From Sipunculus nudus (lineage: Eukaryota; Annelida; Sipuncula; Golfingiida; Sipunculidae): a DNA stretch of 64,000 nt. The notes below the pieces were generated by a model. That model saw only the letters and a program-made list of their open reading frames with translations, did no database searches and was not told where the DNA came from. Shown here piece by piece: positions 46,606-58,195 of this stretch (positions are counted from its first letter, which is position 1; every line of letters begins with the position of its first letter). The stretch covers positions 51,211,058 through 51,275,057 of the forward strand of contig CM049310.1 of the NCBI GenBank assembly GCA_026874595.1. The letters are read 5' to 3'. Position numbers and translations under genes: made by a program.

Positions 46606-46742
46606 CCTGTATTTCGTAATAACGGCTACATTTGGATGTAAAATTTCACAGTGGTCTCTATAACTTCTAGGTATTGAACTAGTATTTAACTACAATTGAA
46701 CTCGGATATTTCTCAGACACGTTATCTTGATACTTTGCAAAT

Positions 46743-47564
46743 ATGGGTACGGAATTTAAACCAAATGAAATTATACCACAATTAAGAGAAAATAGGAGCT
46801 TATTGTATACGTTAAAGAAAAATGAACTTGAAATTGTTGCTCTACATTTAAATATTGACATCATGGATGTATGCACTGTAGAGGGTTTAAGAAATGTACT
46901 TAAGAAATCATTATATGGTGATGTAGAAAGTAAAGAGGAATCTGATTTGGAGGAAAAACCTATTAAGGAACCTCTTGGGGCAACAGCTATTGACCCGATA
47001 GAACTAGAATTGAGAAAGTATGAACTTAAATTGAAATATGAAGCAGAAACAGAAATCCGTAGATGTGAAATCGAAAGAGAAACGCAAATTAAGTTGAAAG
47101 AGTTAGAGTTACAAAATCCTCAAAATCGTAAAGCACATGAGCCGTCTGAATTCCTATTCAGAAATTCGACAAAAGTACCTCCCTTCAATGAAAACGAAGT
47201 GGAGCGTTATTTCAGTTATTTTGAACGGGTGGCCACTTTAATGGCTTGGCCTAAAGGCCAGTGGACCCTGTTGTTACAAAGCGTTCTGGTTGGTCGCGCA
47301 CAGGACGTTTACACTGCGCTCACAGACGAACAATGCAGGGATTACGACACTGTAAAAGAGGTCATTCTGAGAGCCTATGAATTAGTCCCCGAAGCGTATC
47401 GCTTAAAATTTAGGAATGCCACCAAAAGAGAAAATCAAACTCATGTTGAATATGCTAGAGACAAAGAAAGTGCATTTAATAGATGGTGTCAGTCTATGAA
47501 AATTGATCAGGACTTTGAAAAACTCAAACAACTAATTTTGATAGAAGAGTTCAAAAGGAACTAA
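46743..47564 (+). pseudogene. gag: gag, first part, stopped by a 29 bp tandem duplication
   Basis: A 273-codon frame from ATG. It has a charged N-terminal region, then a capsid-like part with LVPEAYRLKFRN and a later VEYA-x-RW pattern, which resembles the SCAN domain. The SCAN family is known to derive from a Gmr1-like gag. The frame ends at a stop at 47562-47564 created by the second copy of a 29-base repeat (47530-47558 and 47559-47587). Gag sequence simply continues in another frame at 47567, so this copy is damaged rather than naturally ended. Confidence 0.85.
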
Positions 47565-47587
47565 TTTTGATAGAAGAGTTCAAAAGG
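47530..47587 (+). repeat. 29 bp tandem duplication in gag
   Basis: Two exact adjacent copies, 47530-47558 and 47559-47587. Being 29 bases it shifts the frame and brings in a stop. Confidence 0.95.
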
Positions 47588-48364
47588 CATATCCGTAGTG
47601 ACATTAAAATATTTTTGGATGAACATAAAGTAAGAAATGTAAACGAGGCTGGTGTCCTGGCAGATGAATTTGCCTTGACGCACCGCCCCAGTTATACCAG
47701 TCACAGGAGGAGGTATGGTGAGAAAAGAGAAGGTAGCAAAAGCCCAAAACTGGGTCGGAGAAAGGGTAGTCCCTACTATCGGGGTCACTCCGGCTCGGGT
47801 AAACCACAGTCCGATCATGGTAAACCCCAGTATAAAAGTCAATCTGACTCTCCTGCTCAACATAAAGAGGGACAACCTAGGACTGGACCCAAATATTGTA
47901 CATTCTGTGAGTTCAAGGGGCATACAGAATCTGAGTGTTACAGAAAAAGATACGGTCAAAGTAAGCCTAAACCTAATGCGTTAACTGTTACGCAGAGCAT
48001 GAAACCGGTAACAATGCCCAGTAAACTAGAGACTAAAGGTGAAACACAAAGCCCTGTCCACGAGAGCTTTCAGCCCTTTGTGTCAGATGGCTTTGTTCAG
48101 TTAGAGGGTAACCATGCAAGAAAGGCCCGTGTTAAAATCTTAAGGGATACCGGGGCAACCCAAAGCCTCGTTTTGAAATCTGTTCTTCCCTTCTCTCAAG
48201 AGAGTTACGCGGGGTGTTCAGTTCTAGTCCAGGGCGTTAATTCGGAATTTTTAGAAGTTCCATTACACAGAGTGAAACTAGAATCTGATTTAGTCTCTGA
48301 ATTTGTAACTGTAGGAGTTTCGCTCCTCCTAGGCAACGATTTAGCTGGTGACAGTGAAAATTGA
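47567..48364 (+). pseudogene. gag, second part, with zinc knuckle and retropepsin-like protease
   Basis: Continues gag after the duplication. A basic, Ser/Gly/Pro-rich linker leads to a CCHC knuckle C-x2-C-x4-H-x4-C at 47897-47938, then a protease domain with the catalytic Asp-Thr-Gly at 48146-48154 and a LLLGNDLA motif near its end. The frame stops at 48364, right where pol sequence appears in a frame offset by one (from about 48348), so a frameshift or small indel separates protease from pol. Confidence 0.85.
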
Positions 48365-48983
48365 TCCCAGAATGACAAAATTGCCGAGCACTGATAGGGA
48401 CACAGACCTGCTTCAGCAGGAGTTTCCGGGCGTATTTCCAGGCTGTGTAGTGACTCGAGCGATGAGTAAAAAGGCAAGTCTGAAACCAGAGAGTTCTGTA
48501 CTTGACCTCTCGCAAACCTTTATGGCGCATTCAAACGATGACGTCAGTGGCTTAAAGCCTGTTACGCGAGTAAATATTAAATCGCCCGCGTGTGACCCAA
48601 GTGGCACACAAAGTCCAAAGGACTCGACTACAAATGTAGTACAGGGCAAACAGACCCTGAATAGAAATCTCCAAAGGAGTACAAACGGCGTGAAATCGCC
48701 TGATCAAAATGGGCATGAACAGATAAAGGATAGGAGTGTAAAGAATGTAGAAGTTAGCATGAAAACTGATGATTTGATAGAAATGCAAAAGAAAGATCCT
48801 GATATTGCCTCCCTTAGAGAAAATGCCTTGACTAAAGAGGAAGCAGATAAAGTTCCAACTTGTTTCACCTTACAGAATGATGTACTAGTCAGAAAATATA
48901 GACCTCCCACCATACCAGCGGACGAAACGTGGAATACTCTTTATCAAATTGTAGTTCCCCCGAGTATCGCCCAGAAATCTTAA
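48348..48983 (+). pseudogene. pol, N-terminal linker segment
   Basis: An open segment of about 211 codons with no domain I recognise until its end (YQIVVPP), which is the usual lead-in to the integrase zinc domain. It overlaps the end of the protease frame by 17 bases. At a run of five C (48957-48961) the integrase continues in the -1 frame. There is no good ATG of its own. Confidence 0.7.
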
Positions 48984-51556
48984 AACTTGCACACGATCAT
49001 CCTATGGCAGGACATTTGGGTGTCAGGAAAACCAAACACAAAATTCTCCAACACTTCTATTGGCCCAAGTTAAAACGAGACGTGGCGAAATACTGTAAAA
49101 CTTGTCATGTGTGTCAAATGATTGGAAAACCAACCCACCAAATTAGTCCTGCGCCACTCTCGCCCATACCAACAACACATGATGCGTTTGAATCAGTAAT
49201 ACTTGACTGTGTAGGACCGCTAAGAAAAACTAAACATGGCAATGAATATGTTCTAACAATCATGTGTACTGCAACTAGATTTCCAGAAGGTATTCCTCTT
49301 AGAACTATATCTGCAAAGAAAATTGTTGAAGCTCTGGTTAAATTTTTTACTACTTTTGGCTTACCAAGAACAATACAAACGGATCAAGGTTCAAATTTCA
49401 TGTCAAATATATTTGCCCAGGTTATGGCAGAGCTAGGCATAAAACACTACAAATCCAGTGCCTACCATCCTGAGAGTCAAGGTGCTCTAGAGCGATTTCA
49501 CCAAACTCTCAAAAACATGATTAGAGCTTATTGTCTTGACACTGGGAACCAGTGGGATGAGGGTTTACCCTTTTTGATATTTGCGGCCCGAGAAGCAGTG
49601 CAAGAAAGCTTAGGGTTTAGCCCTTTTGAATTAGTGTATGGGCACTGTGTAAGAGGCCCCCTGGCGGTGTTAAAAGACACTTGGATGGAAAACAGTTCTC
49701 CAAGTAGCTTGTTAAAATATGTTCAGGAATTCGAGGAGAAATTAAGTAGGGCAAATGAAATCGCCCAAGAACATTTAAAGAAAGCCCAAAACAAAATGAA
49801 AGTATGGTATGACAAAATGACGACAAAAAGAGAATTTAAACCTGGTGATAAAGTTCTGGTATTATTCCCAATTCCAGGACATCCCCTGCAAGCAAAATAC
49901 TCTGGACCATACAAAATTGTTGAGAAGAAATCAGATTTGAATTATGTGATTGATACTCCTGATCGTAGAAAGTCGCAACAACTTTGTCATATAAATATGT
50001 TGAAAGAATATCATGACAGATCAGCGGAAACATGTCAATCTAGTCCTCCCCAAACAAATTTGGTACTCATTAAAGAAACTGAAAAGAATGCCGAGGATGT
50101 TCTCATGAAGAAAACTGAACATCCTGTAAAACTGAACAACTCTGATATTTTAAATAATTTAGATCAGAAATTGTCACATTTGGATTTCGATCAGTTATCA
50201 GAGTTGAAGGAAATCCTGCTAAATTATGACTCTTTATTTCCTGATGTCCCCAGTAGAACTAATGTACTACAGCATGATGTAGACGTAGGAGATGCTTCCC
50301 CTATTAAACAGGCACCATATAGAGCTGGTCCCCAAAAGTTACAAGCCATAAAGAATGAAATAAAGTATATGATAGAGAATGATATTATTGAAAACAGCAG
50401 TAGTGCCTGGAGTTCCCCATGTTTGTTGATAAAGAAGCCTGATATGACCTACAGATTTTGTAGAGACTATCGAAAAGTTAACACTGTAACAATAACAGAT
50501 ACTAACCCTTTGCCCAGAGTGGAAGATTGCATTGATAGGAATGGATATGCTACGTATATTAGCAAGTTAGATCTGTTAAAAGGTTATTGGCAGGTACCTC
50601 TTACCGAAAGGGCTAAGCAAATATCTGCGTTTGTAACGCCAAACGGTTTGTTCCAGTACAAAGTTATGCCCTTCGGAATGAAAAATGCGCCAGCCTGCTT
50701 CATGAGACTTATGAATTGTGTATTATCTGGCTTAGATAACTGTACTTGCTATATTGATGATGTTGTTGTATACAATCACATATGGGAAGATCATAAACAA
50801 AGTTTGGTAGAACTCTTTGAGAGACTGAAAAAAGCAGGATTGACAGTTAATCTTGCCAAGAGTGATTTTTGTCGTGCAACTGTAACATATTTAGGGCACG
50901 AAGTAGGTCAAGGTTGTGTAAAACCAATTGCCAGTAAAGTATCTGCTATCGTAGAATTTCCAGTTCCTACTAATCGCAAGGAACTAATGCGATTCTTAGG
51001 AATGACTGGGTATTACAGGAAATTTTGTCAAAACTTTGCAGAAGTTGTAAATCCGTTAACGGACCTATTGAAAAAGGACAGAAAATTCCATTGGAATAAA
51101 AACTGTCAAAATGCTTTTGAAAGAGCCAAAGCTATATTACAAAGTGCACCTGTGTTACAGGCTCCAAATTTTGATAAACCGTTTTCTCTCATGACGGATG
51201 CCAGCGATTGCGGTGTAGGCGCTGTGCTCATCCAAGACGATGACTTTAACATAAGTCATCCGGTTTGCTATTATTCAAAGAAATTTTTACCTCATCAAAA
51301 GAATTATTCTACTATTGAAAAGGAAACTCTGTCACTATTGATGGCGTTACAGCACTTTGAAGTATATTTGGGCTCTACGCCGTATGATATAACTGTTTAT
51401 ACAGATCATAATCCCATAACATTTCTTCATAAGATGAAGAATAAAAATCAGAGATTAATGAGATGGAGTCTAGCCCTGTCAGAGTTTAACCTAGTTATCA
51501 AACACATCAAGGGCTCCGATAACATAATCGCTGATACGTTATCGAGACGTCATTAA
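48929..51556 (+). CDS. pol: pol: integrase - reverse transcriptase - RNase H (875 codons open)
   Basis: Domains in order. Integrase: H-x4-H and C-x2-C zinc domain (about residues 24-66), catalytic D-D-35-E (ILDCVG, TDQGSNF, GALERF), then a GPY/F module (YSGPYKIV). Reverse transcriptase: RFCRDYRKVN, FQYKVMPFGMKNAP, and YIDD at 608-611. RNase H: TDASDCGVGAVL from about 756, EKETLSLL, YTDHNP and ADTLSRRH at the end. Catalytic residues look intact. The first dozen residues of this frame are shadow sequence; true pol enters after the frame change at the C-run near 48957. Functional state is doubtful because of the upstream breaks. Confidence 0.93.
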   Translation: MEYSLSNCSSPEYRPEILKLAHDHPMAGHLGVRKTKHKILQHFYWPKLKRDVAKYCKTCHVCQMIGKPTHQISPAPLSPIPTTHDAFESVILDCVGPLRKTKHGNEYVLTIMCTATRFPEGIPLRTISAKKIVEALVKFFTTFGLPRTIQTDQGSNFMSNIFAQVMAELGIKHYKSSAYHPESQGALERFHQTLKNMIRAYCLDTGNQWDEGLPFLIFAAREAVQESLGFSPFELVYGHCVRGPLAVLKDTWMENSSPSSLLKYVQEFEEKLSRANEIAQEHLKKAQNKMKVWYDKMTTKREFKPGDKVLVLFPIPGHPLQAKYSGPYKIVEKKSDLNYVIDTPDRRKSQQLCHINMLKEYHDRSAETCQSSPPQTNLVLIKETEKNAEDVLMKKTEHPVKLNNSDILNNLDQKLSHLDFDQLSELKEILLNYDSLFPDVPSRTNVLQHDVDVGDASPIKQAPYRAGPQKLQAIKNEIKYMIENDIIENSSSAWSSPCLLIKKPDMTYRFCRDYRKVNTVTITDTNPLPRVEDCIDRNGYATYISKLDLLKGYWQVPLTERAKQISAFVTPNGLFQYKVMPFGMKNAPACFMRLMNCVLSGLDNCTCYIDDVVVYNHIWEDHKQSLVELFERLKKAGLTVNLAKSDFCRATVTYLGHEVGQGCVKPIASKVSAIVEFPVPTNRKELMRFLGMTGYYRKFCQNFAEVVNPLTDLLKKDRKFHWNKNCQNAFERAKAILQSAPVLQAPNFDKPFSLMTDASDCGVGAVLIQDDDFNISHPVCYYSKKFLPHQKNYSTIEKETLSLLMALQHFEVYLGSTPYDITVYTDHNPITFLHKMKNKNQRLMRWSLALSEFNLVIKHIKGSDNIIADTLSRRH

Positions 51557-51778
51557 TTTTGATCTGATGATTGCCTCTTGTTATAGCCTCGGACATGTTT
51601 TGTCCTTTGGAAGAGTTGTATTACATATATTACATGTATTAAGATATTGCTGATTATACTATTTGTGATGATGATAATTAATTAGCTGTAAGAAGCATAA
51701 ACTAATGCTTAAGATGTCAAACTACTCATATACTCGTCATACAGTGCTAATGCTTTGCTCTCCTTACCTTCTTTCTTT

Positions 51779-51790
51779 TAAGGGTGGGGG
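51779..51790 (+). promoter_or_regulatory. Polypurine tract
   Basis: AAGGGTGGGGG directly before the 3' LTR, the expected plus-strand priming site. Confidence 0.8.
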
Positions 51791-52508
51791 TGTTGCATGG
51801 ACGTCACCCGGACATCGGAGGATGGCGCCACGAAGTGGTGTGGCCGCCCCCGTTTCCACGCTTATGGATCCACCCCGCTATCAGTGACTACTGACGCGCC
51901 TTGAGAAAACAACATCAAAACTATTCTTGGACCATTCAGTACTGGTTTTGCAGTTCTGCCGGCGCTATCGTTTCTCTCAAGCAAAACCACAAACTTCTGC
52001 GGTTTTCACCCATTGTTGAAAACCTATAAAACGAACTCGCCTGCAGTACGAGGCGGGACTATTGACTTGACTACGCCACGTTACAGTTTTCCCCGGGGAC
52101 CGTGACCGTGGGCTCTTGGTCCCCAAGCCCACGGAATGCCATGAACCACGCCATGAACTTTATTATTTAAGAAGAGGAGAGACTTTGTTTGTTTGGTGCC
52201 ACATGGATTAATACAGGACTTCAGTTATGTGTTGATGATGGACTTCAGTTTCTCGTATACCGGATTCAGTTAAGTATTTCGTTACAGTTCGTTATTTAGA
52301 GACTCAGTTTTCGTCAGAGACTTGGTTATAAATTACGTTATGTATTGACTATTATATTATTTGTGTATGAATGTAAATATTGTAATCTAGTAATATAGTA
52401 CTGTTTTTGCACCCATATTTTGGTTACGTATTCATTTGAAGAGAACGTGTCTGAGCATATGTGTTACGGTTCGGCCTGAGTTGTTTGGTGTGAAAAGGGA
52501 CCGTAACA
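51791..52508 (+). repeat. 3' LTR (718 bp)
   Basis: Same borders as the 5' LTR. It lacks the 17-base segment present in the 5' LTR. A short open frame across its start is not a gene. Confidence 0.93.
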
Positions 52509-52512
52509 GTAC

Positions 52513-52815
52513 GGACACAAAAGCATATGTCCATATAAATGTACATTTGAAAACTGAATGGTTCGATATGTATAGAGAAGTAAGACAAGGGGCCCTATGT
52601 CCCCTACATTGTTCGATATATTTGTTAATTCCTTGGTAGATCACTTTGAACTTTTGAATATTGGCATAAAAATCAATATCAAAACAGTGTGCATGTTATT
52701 ATATGCTGACGATATGGTACTCTTTGCTAAGTCAGCAGGAGAGTTCCAGACCTTAATTTCTGCTATGGAACACTGGCGTAATTACTAGCAATTAAAGGTA
52801 AACAATTTAAAAACT
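52513..52815 (+). pseudogene. LINE reverse transcriptase fragment, right part
   Basis: Continues the LINE interrupted at 45849: VRQGALC, then SPTLFDIFVNSLVDHFELL and LLYADDMVLFAKSAGEFQTL, with the YADD catalytic motif. One copy of the GTAC target duplication adjoins. Frame slips show decay. It fades near 52815. Confidence 0.85.
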
Positions 52816-52829
52816 AGACGCCTATAGGG

Positions 52830-54135
52830 CGAACGCTTGCCGGAAGGGGATATGCGGACATGAAGAGGTTAAAGGGACTTAGTCTTTAAGGTGGAAGTCA
52901 TCCAATCTTCTTATGGAAAACAAGTGGTTGCGGCAATAATTGAAAAAGGAGTGAGATGGCTATGTATATTTTTGACAAAGATTATAGGGAAAAAACGATT
53001 ACGAGGTTTTTCAATGACCTTGACCATTGATCGTTTTAAATAATACACCTACAGCTTCAAGAATACGTTCCGATATACAACATATGTAAGTTACAAAGTG
53101 ATTACTGTTAAACTGTGCCCTATAGAATGCTTAATGTAAGACGAAGAACTTGTAAGACGAAGAACTAGCAAGAAGGCAAACTTGAAGACAAACAGACAGA
53201 CATACTGACAAAGTGACACATCTGAGATAACAGATGACTAGATAATCTTATGCCGAAGGTTTAGAGGAACAGAATGAGATTTAGTTTATGTAGGTAAAAT
53301 TTATAGTATTGGAGATATGGTAAAAAAATATATGTTGTGGTGTTAATATTGCAGCGCCTCCTATCGGCCATTTTCTAAAACGAAAAAAAAAACAATTTCG
53401 AGATTTTGCGAGACTTGTAATAAACTCTTTTAGTTCTAATTTAAATCTACCCAATCCAAAAGCTAGATCTCTGTAGCTTTAAAACTGACAAAGTAAGAAA
53501 TATAAATCCCTTAATTTTCGAATATCATGAGATTTTCCCAAAAATAAGTCGCCATGGTAACGGCAGATTCGGGTCATCTACATATTAGAAAAAAAAGCCA
53601 TGGAATCACAAACAAAATGAGGTGTGGTTAAGGTTGATATGACCACTTTCGACAGAGATATGAGGAAATAACAAGTTAAAGGTTTTTTGATGACCTTTGG
53701 CCTTGACCTTTGACCGATTTTTACCAAAATGCAAAATATGCCATATGTTAAATACTTAACTGATAGATTTCAAAAGCTATTGCTTGAAAATTGTGACCTG
53801 TAGTGTGTTATAGGTCAGACAGATCAACAAGGCTATTGACGAAATTAACAACAACTGACAAACAGACAGGTATTCTGATATAAGTGACGCAAGGTCAACG
53901 AAGGTTGATCATACCATGATATGGGGAATAGCAAGACGAACAAAATGAGGTAAAAATGAGGTTGATGCGACAATTTTTTCAAATTATGACAAATTATGAG
54001 GAAATAAGGTTTCGTGGTTTTTTGATAGCCTTGTTCTGGACCTTTTACCTATTTTGACCAAAAACAATAGGGCACCTAGAATTTTGGTTGTCCATCATCC
54101 CTGAAACTTTCAAGGTGAAATTGTGGCCAGGAGAG
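52830..54135. repeat. Degenerate tandem repeat region
   Basis: Recurring phrases include AAAATGAGGT-GGTTGATGCGAC-like sequence, AGGTTTTTTGATGACCTT-like sequence and ACCTTTGACC-ATTTT-ACCAAAA (near 53010, 53650 and 53990), plus ACAAACAGACAG blocks. About three diverged units of uneven length, no coding content. Confidence 0.55.
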
Positions 54136-54139
54136 TAAG

Positions 54140-54304
54140 CCTTATAAATCACTAATACTCTGCTAGTTTCATATCATTTACAGAAGCAGGTATTCCATCT
54201 TTCAAATGTTTGTTAGGTTTTGAATTTCTTTTGTCGAGACTTTGATTTATGTCAATAAAATAAAAAAATTTCACAGATCTTGGTTCCGATATGTATCTTC
54301 TTTC

Positions 54305-54356
<52 letters not shown>

Positions 54357-54560
54357 AGATTGTCCAGTAGATTCATTACAGGAATATATTGGGGGAAAGG
54401 TGCAAAACGTAGTAATGGACAGGCGTGGTTAATCGATTCCCCCGCTCTGTGGATGCAAAGTTACTCCTCAATGCCACCATGGGTGGTTATAGGACTGCCC
54501 AAATACCAGGAGAGGAGGAATTGTATATTCCACTATACTTGAGCCATTAATATAGTATCA
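54140..54560. repeat. 3' flank of gene copy 2, homologous to block A
   Basis: Matches 4185-4553 (CTGCTAGTTTCAT-TCATTT, TTCACAGATCTTGG or TTCATAGATCTGGG, CT tract at 54298-54353, GGAATATA-TGGG, CACC-ATGG-like sequence). It shows that gene and flank were duplicated together. Confidence 0.78.
54298..54353. repeat. (CT)n tract
   Basis: A CT run at the position equivalent to 4321 and 44113. Confidence 0.93.
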
Positions 54561-54600
54561 TTCACTTAATATGAACGAGGTTAAAAATTCAAATGCGTGC

Positions 54601-54606
54601 TTTATT
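54601..54606 (-). terminator. Poly(A) signal of gene copy 2
   Basis: AATAAA on the minus strand about 40 bases after the stop codon at 54647-54649. Confidence 0.78.
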
Positions 54607-54646
54607 TCAAATAATACTTTGGCCCCACCCAGGCTTGCAGAAAGTC

Positions 54647-54741
54647 TCAGCGGAAGTTCTCAACTTCCTTGAAGATGTCGTCGATGTTCTCTCCTTCCAT
54701 CTCCTCCAGCACTGGGTGCTTGTCCAGGATCTTGTGCACTT
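54647..54741 (-). CDS. Gene copy 2, exon 8
   Basis: Acceptor ATTTGCAG, phase 1. It encodes VHKILDKHPVLEEMEG, then ENIDDIFKEVENFR, then TGA: an amphipathic acidic helix that looks like the original tail. Copies 1 and 3 have shifted tails. Confidence 0.87.
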
Positions 54742-56599
54742 CTGCAAATAGTAAGTCATGTTATATAGTTCATTGCAAAGTCCCATTTAATGTCAGTACA
54801 AAAGTCCGGAAAAATGTAAGCTACATTTATTTTGTCTCATTCATGTTTTTGACCACACGTGAAGTCAGGTGTACCCCGGAACGGTGTCCATTTACATGGT
54901 TATACCAAAATTTGTTCTTGAAAAGAGTTTTATACCCCATGATTAAAAATCTCCATCACTCCCTGTAACTCCTGCATATGTCCAAAAAATTTCGAGGTTA
55001 ATAATACATTTATATTTGCACAAACAAATTTCTGGCCCGCATATTTTATATGTATCGATCTTCCTTGCAACCTTTTCTTGTCCCCTGACTGCTATTTCGT
55101 AAGGTTTTATAGATATCCATAGATTAGAACGAAATCTCCAGAACGAAGGGTATTCCAGACAAATGACACTGGGCGAGTTCCTGTAACCAAGATTTGTGTG
55201 CTTACGTTTGGTTTTATTCTAAAATCTATAACTACGAGAGACGGCACGTGTAACCTGTTATAAGTTTCACCTTCTTAAACTACTGATACGGATTTCACAC
55301 TCTTTTAAATATATGAATGAAATAATTTCCTAAGCTACATTATGTTCCAGACATGAATCAGATCCATGATTATTCTTATGTTAATTTGGATCACAGAAAC
55401 ACTCTTATCGTAATTAGAATGAATAGAGAATCATATTTATCTAATCTAAGATGTTCAGGTGCATAATGTAGGAATGTATAACTTTATATTATTACTTTTG
55501 ACATAGAATGATGTTACATTATGTTCAAAATAAAGGTTAGGTACATGCCTTTTCTAACTTCTAATACTTCTTTGTCGTCCATGTCGTGCAGGGCTTCTAG
55601 CAGTTGCGAGTAGTCATCCAACGATCTTTTGGCCAGACCCAAAGTTTTCTTAAGGTAATCCACAAGACTGGATACCATGGCTGATATGGACCTGTTATTA
55701 AAATTGACATCTCTATTTAAAATTAGCTTTTATCTCACCAAATATGGAAGACATTGACATAGACCTCCGTGTGAAAAACTTCGTACCAACGGTTTTACAG
55801 ACATATTGACCCCCACATGTTCTTTATGTGCATTAGGCTGCGGTGGTTTACACCATTAAGCATTAACGATAAATCAATACCGCAATCTCGTCTAAATTAT
55901 TCAAAATTTATTCATTAGCGGTTACGCTGGTGTCTATTTGTTTTCTTTCTCACACTTTATAGGATTGCGCTGAAAATTCTAAACCGAACAGGATTAATTT
56001 TACATGGGCCTAAAAAAGCTGCTCCGGATGAAGAGACGAATCTACAGAAATAATTATAAAAATTGTAATATAGATTAGTGTGAAAAACAAGTATTCTATT
56101 AGATACTGAAGACCGCTTTGTTATCATTAAAGTATAGTAAAAGAAATACGTTTGATCAGGGAGGGTTAAGATAGCGTTAAATTATATAGCCTAATGTCCT
56201 TACTGCAATTTGACTTCAAAGTCAAATGTTGTGGGCGAACGTCGAAGGAAACTGACAGTGATGCTTGCATCAAAGTGTCCTTTCGTAGCCATACCCAGTT
56301 TTACATCAAAGTAGATTCTTCTGATGTCAACTAAACCGTCAAGACCAAGGGACGCGATCTTCTGCGAAATCATGGTTCCGAAGCGATTGGCCAGTTTCAC
56401 TCCTTCCAAGACACCATTTGCGGCGTCTAAAGATTTCCTTCAACATGCGACCAAATACACGATGCATAACATGTCCAATTGTGGTGCGTATTCAGAAACG
56501 TATAAAAATTTGAAACTGTGCAGCTATTGCTAAATCTACGTTTCCAACATTTATATTTTCACCACTTCAGTTAAGTGATGCAAAATGTATATTCTGGAG

Positions 56600-56653
<54 letters not shown>

Positions 56654-58159
56654 TACATTATTTCATTTAATTAGTATAAGTTACCAAGTGAACCGAATAC
56701 GGTATGCTTACATCAGCCAACTTAATTTGTTTATGATCGAAAACTGTCCTTTTTGTTTGAGATATTGCCGAAATATTTTGTCGGTCCACTTGGCTACCGG
56801 ACCATTTTGTATCGGTCCAGAGATCCTTAACCAATCTGTATAGGACTGTGTCATCTTGTTGAATCATCCGATTCAAGAAAATCTATGCATATAAATATTA
56901 TATCTAAACTGGTATTACTTTTTCATTTTATTCTTAACGAATGATTTCTATTGCATTTAATATTTAAAAAGGCCAAAAAGGGGCAGCAACGTCTATATAT
57001 GAGTAAATCTTCTACATTTTGGGATACACATTCTGAATTATAATGGAAACGCATGATTATTTAACTCAATGTTGTAAAACTATATAAATTGGGTAGTGCC
57101 ATGATAATAAATAAAGATACATCTAGTTTTAATAGTGTATTAAATGCATATTTTATTTCACCAACCTGGACTTGTCCACGACGAACTTAGCAGCAGAGAG
57201 AGCGGCATTAGCATGGTCCAAAGTTACTTTGGACTTATCCACCACCACCTGTGCTGCCTGGAGGATAGCAACTGCTGCATCGAGGAAACCTTTACTATTA
57301 TCAACCACCTTTTGAGCAACAGTCAAAGCCGTATTTGCCGCATGAAGGGTAATCTTACTGGCTTCCACGATCGCCTGCAGACCCTAGATGAGTTAATACG
57401 GAAAGTGATTTTACATTATTATATGAATATATTGACTTTAAGACGAGCTTTAAAGAAGAATCCTCTAAGCTTCAGCCTGTTACTTTCTGCCTTGGGCTGC
57501 CAATCACTGGATACACTAGCTACAGGATGTACCGCTTGACCCCCAGTGTGCAAACGCTACGGGGGAGTACGATGAGAATTCACCTAACGGATCGTTGGAC
57601 AGTGCCGTTCAAATAAATTCTGGCACATATTCCTTGGGTAGCGTGAAGACCTCAAATACACCCTATAAAATTATCAAATACCGGTAATCATATTGCATTT
57701 GGACCAACATAACTGCCGAAAGAACAGTATGTCCTAATGCATGGGCATTCTGCAGAGGTCCCGGCGGAGAAGATTTTTGCTAGTATATTTTATGCATAAT
57801 ATAATGATTAATAAAGTTTATAGTATTTACATACGTCAAGGAGGACCAACAGAATTCGCTAAGTTTTAAGGATTCTAATTCATATTTACAAGCTTTTTAT
57901 TGATTAGCGATCCGGCAAACAAAAGGCTAAAACCCTTACTGTATTACCATATCCACATAATATGAAGGTCTTAATAAAATTGTTTAGATTACGTATGAAC
58001 AGCTGGGTATTGACAGTACCACAGACCGTGTGTGTTTGTTTGTGTGTGTTTGCGGGTGTCCATTGTTATAAAAGATTTCTCACCTTCAATCCGGCAAGGC
58101 ACAATTGTCTTGCGACCCATATGGGTGCGCACTTGATTTCACCTGGAAGACGTGAAATA

Positions 58160-58195
<36 letters not shown>

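Larger units (their letters stand above)
45850..52508 (+). mobile_element. Ty3/gypsy LTR retrotransposon with integrase-first pol (Gmr1-like)
   Basis: A complete 6.66 kb insertion: LTRs 45850-46584 and 51791-52508, primer site 46588, gag-protease, then pol with integrase before reverse transcriptase and RNase H, polypurine tract 51779-51790, target duplication GTAC. The usual Ty3/gypsy order puts integrase last; the Gmr1-like group is the known exception. The LTRs are near-identical, so insertion is recent, but the coding region has a 29 bp tandem duplication and two frame changes. No envelope gene follows pol. Confidence 0.92.

Noticed and set aside
47561-47959. Minus-strand frame of 132 codons in the retrotransposon
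   Set aside because: Antisense shadow of gag-protease.
51560-51790. Possible envelope gene after pol
   Set aside because: Only about 230 bases separate the pol stop from the 3' LTR and no frame resembles an envelope protein.
51705-51887. 60-codon frame crossing into the 3' LTR
   Set aside because: It crosses the polypurine tract and LTR border, and its LTR part is non-coding repeat.
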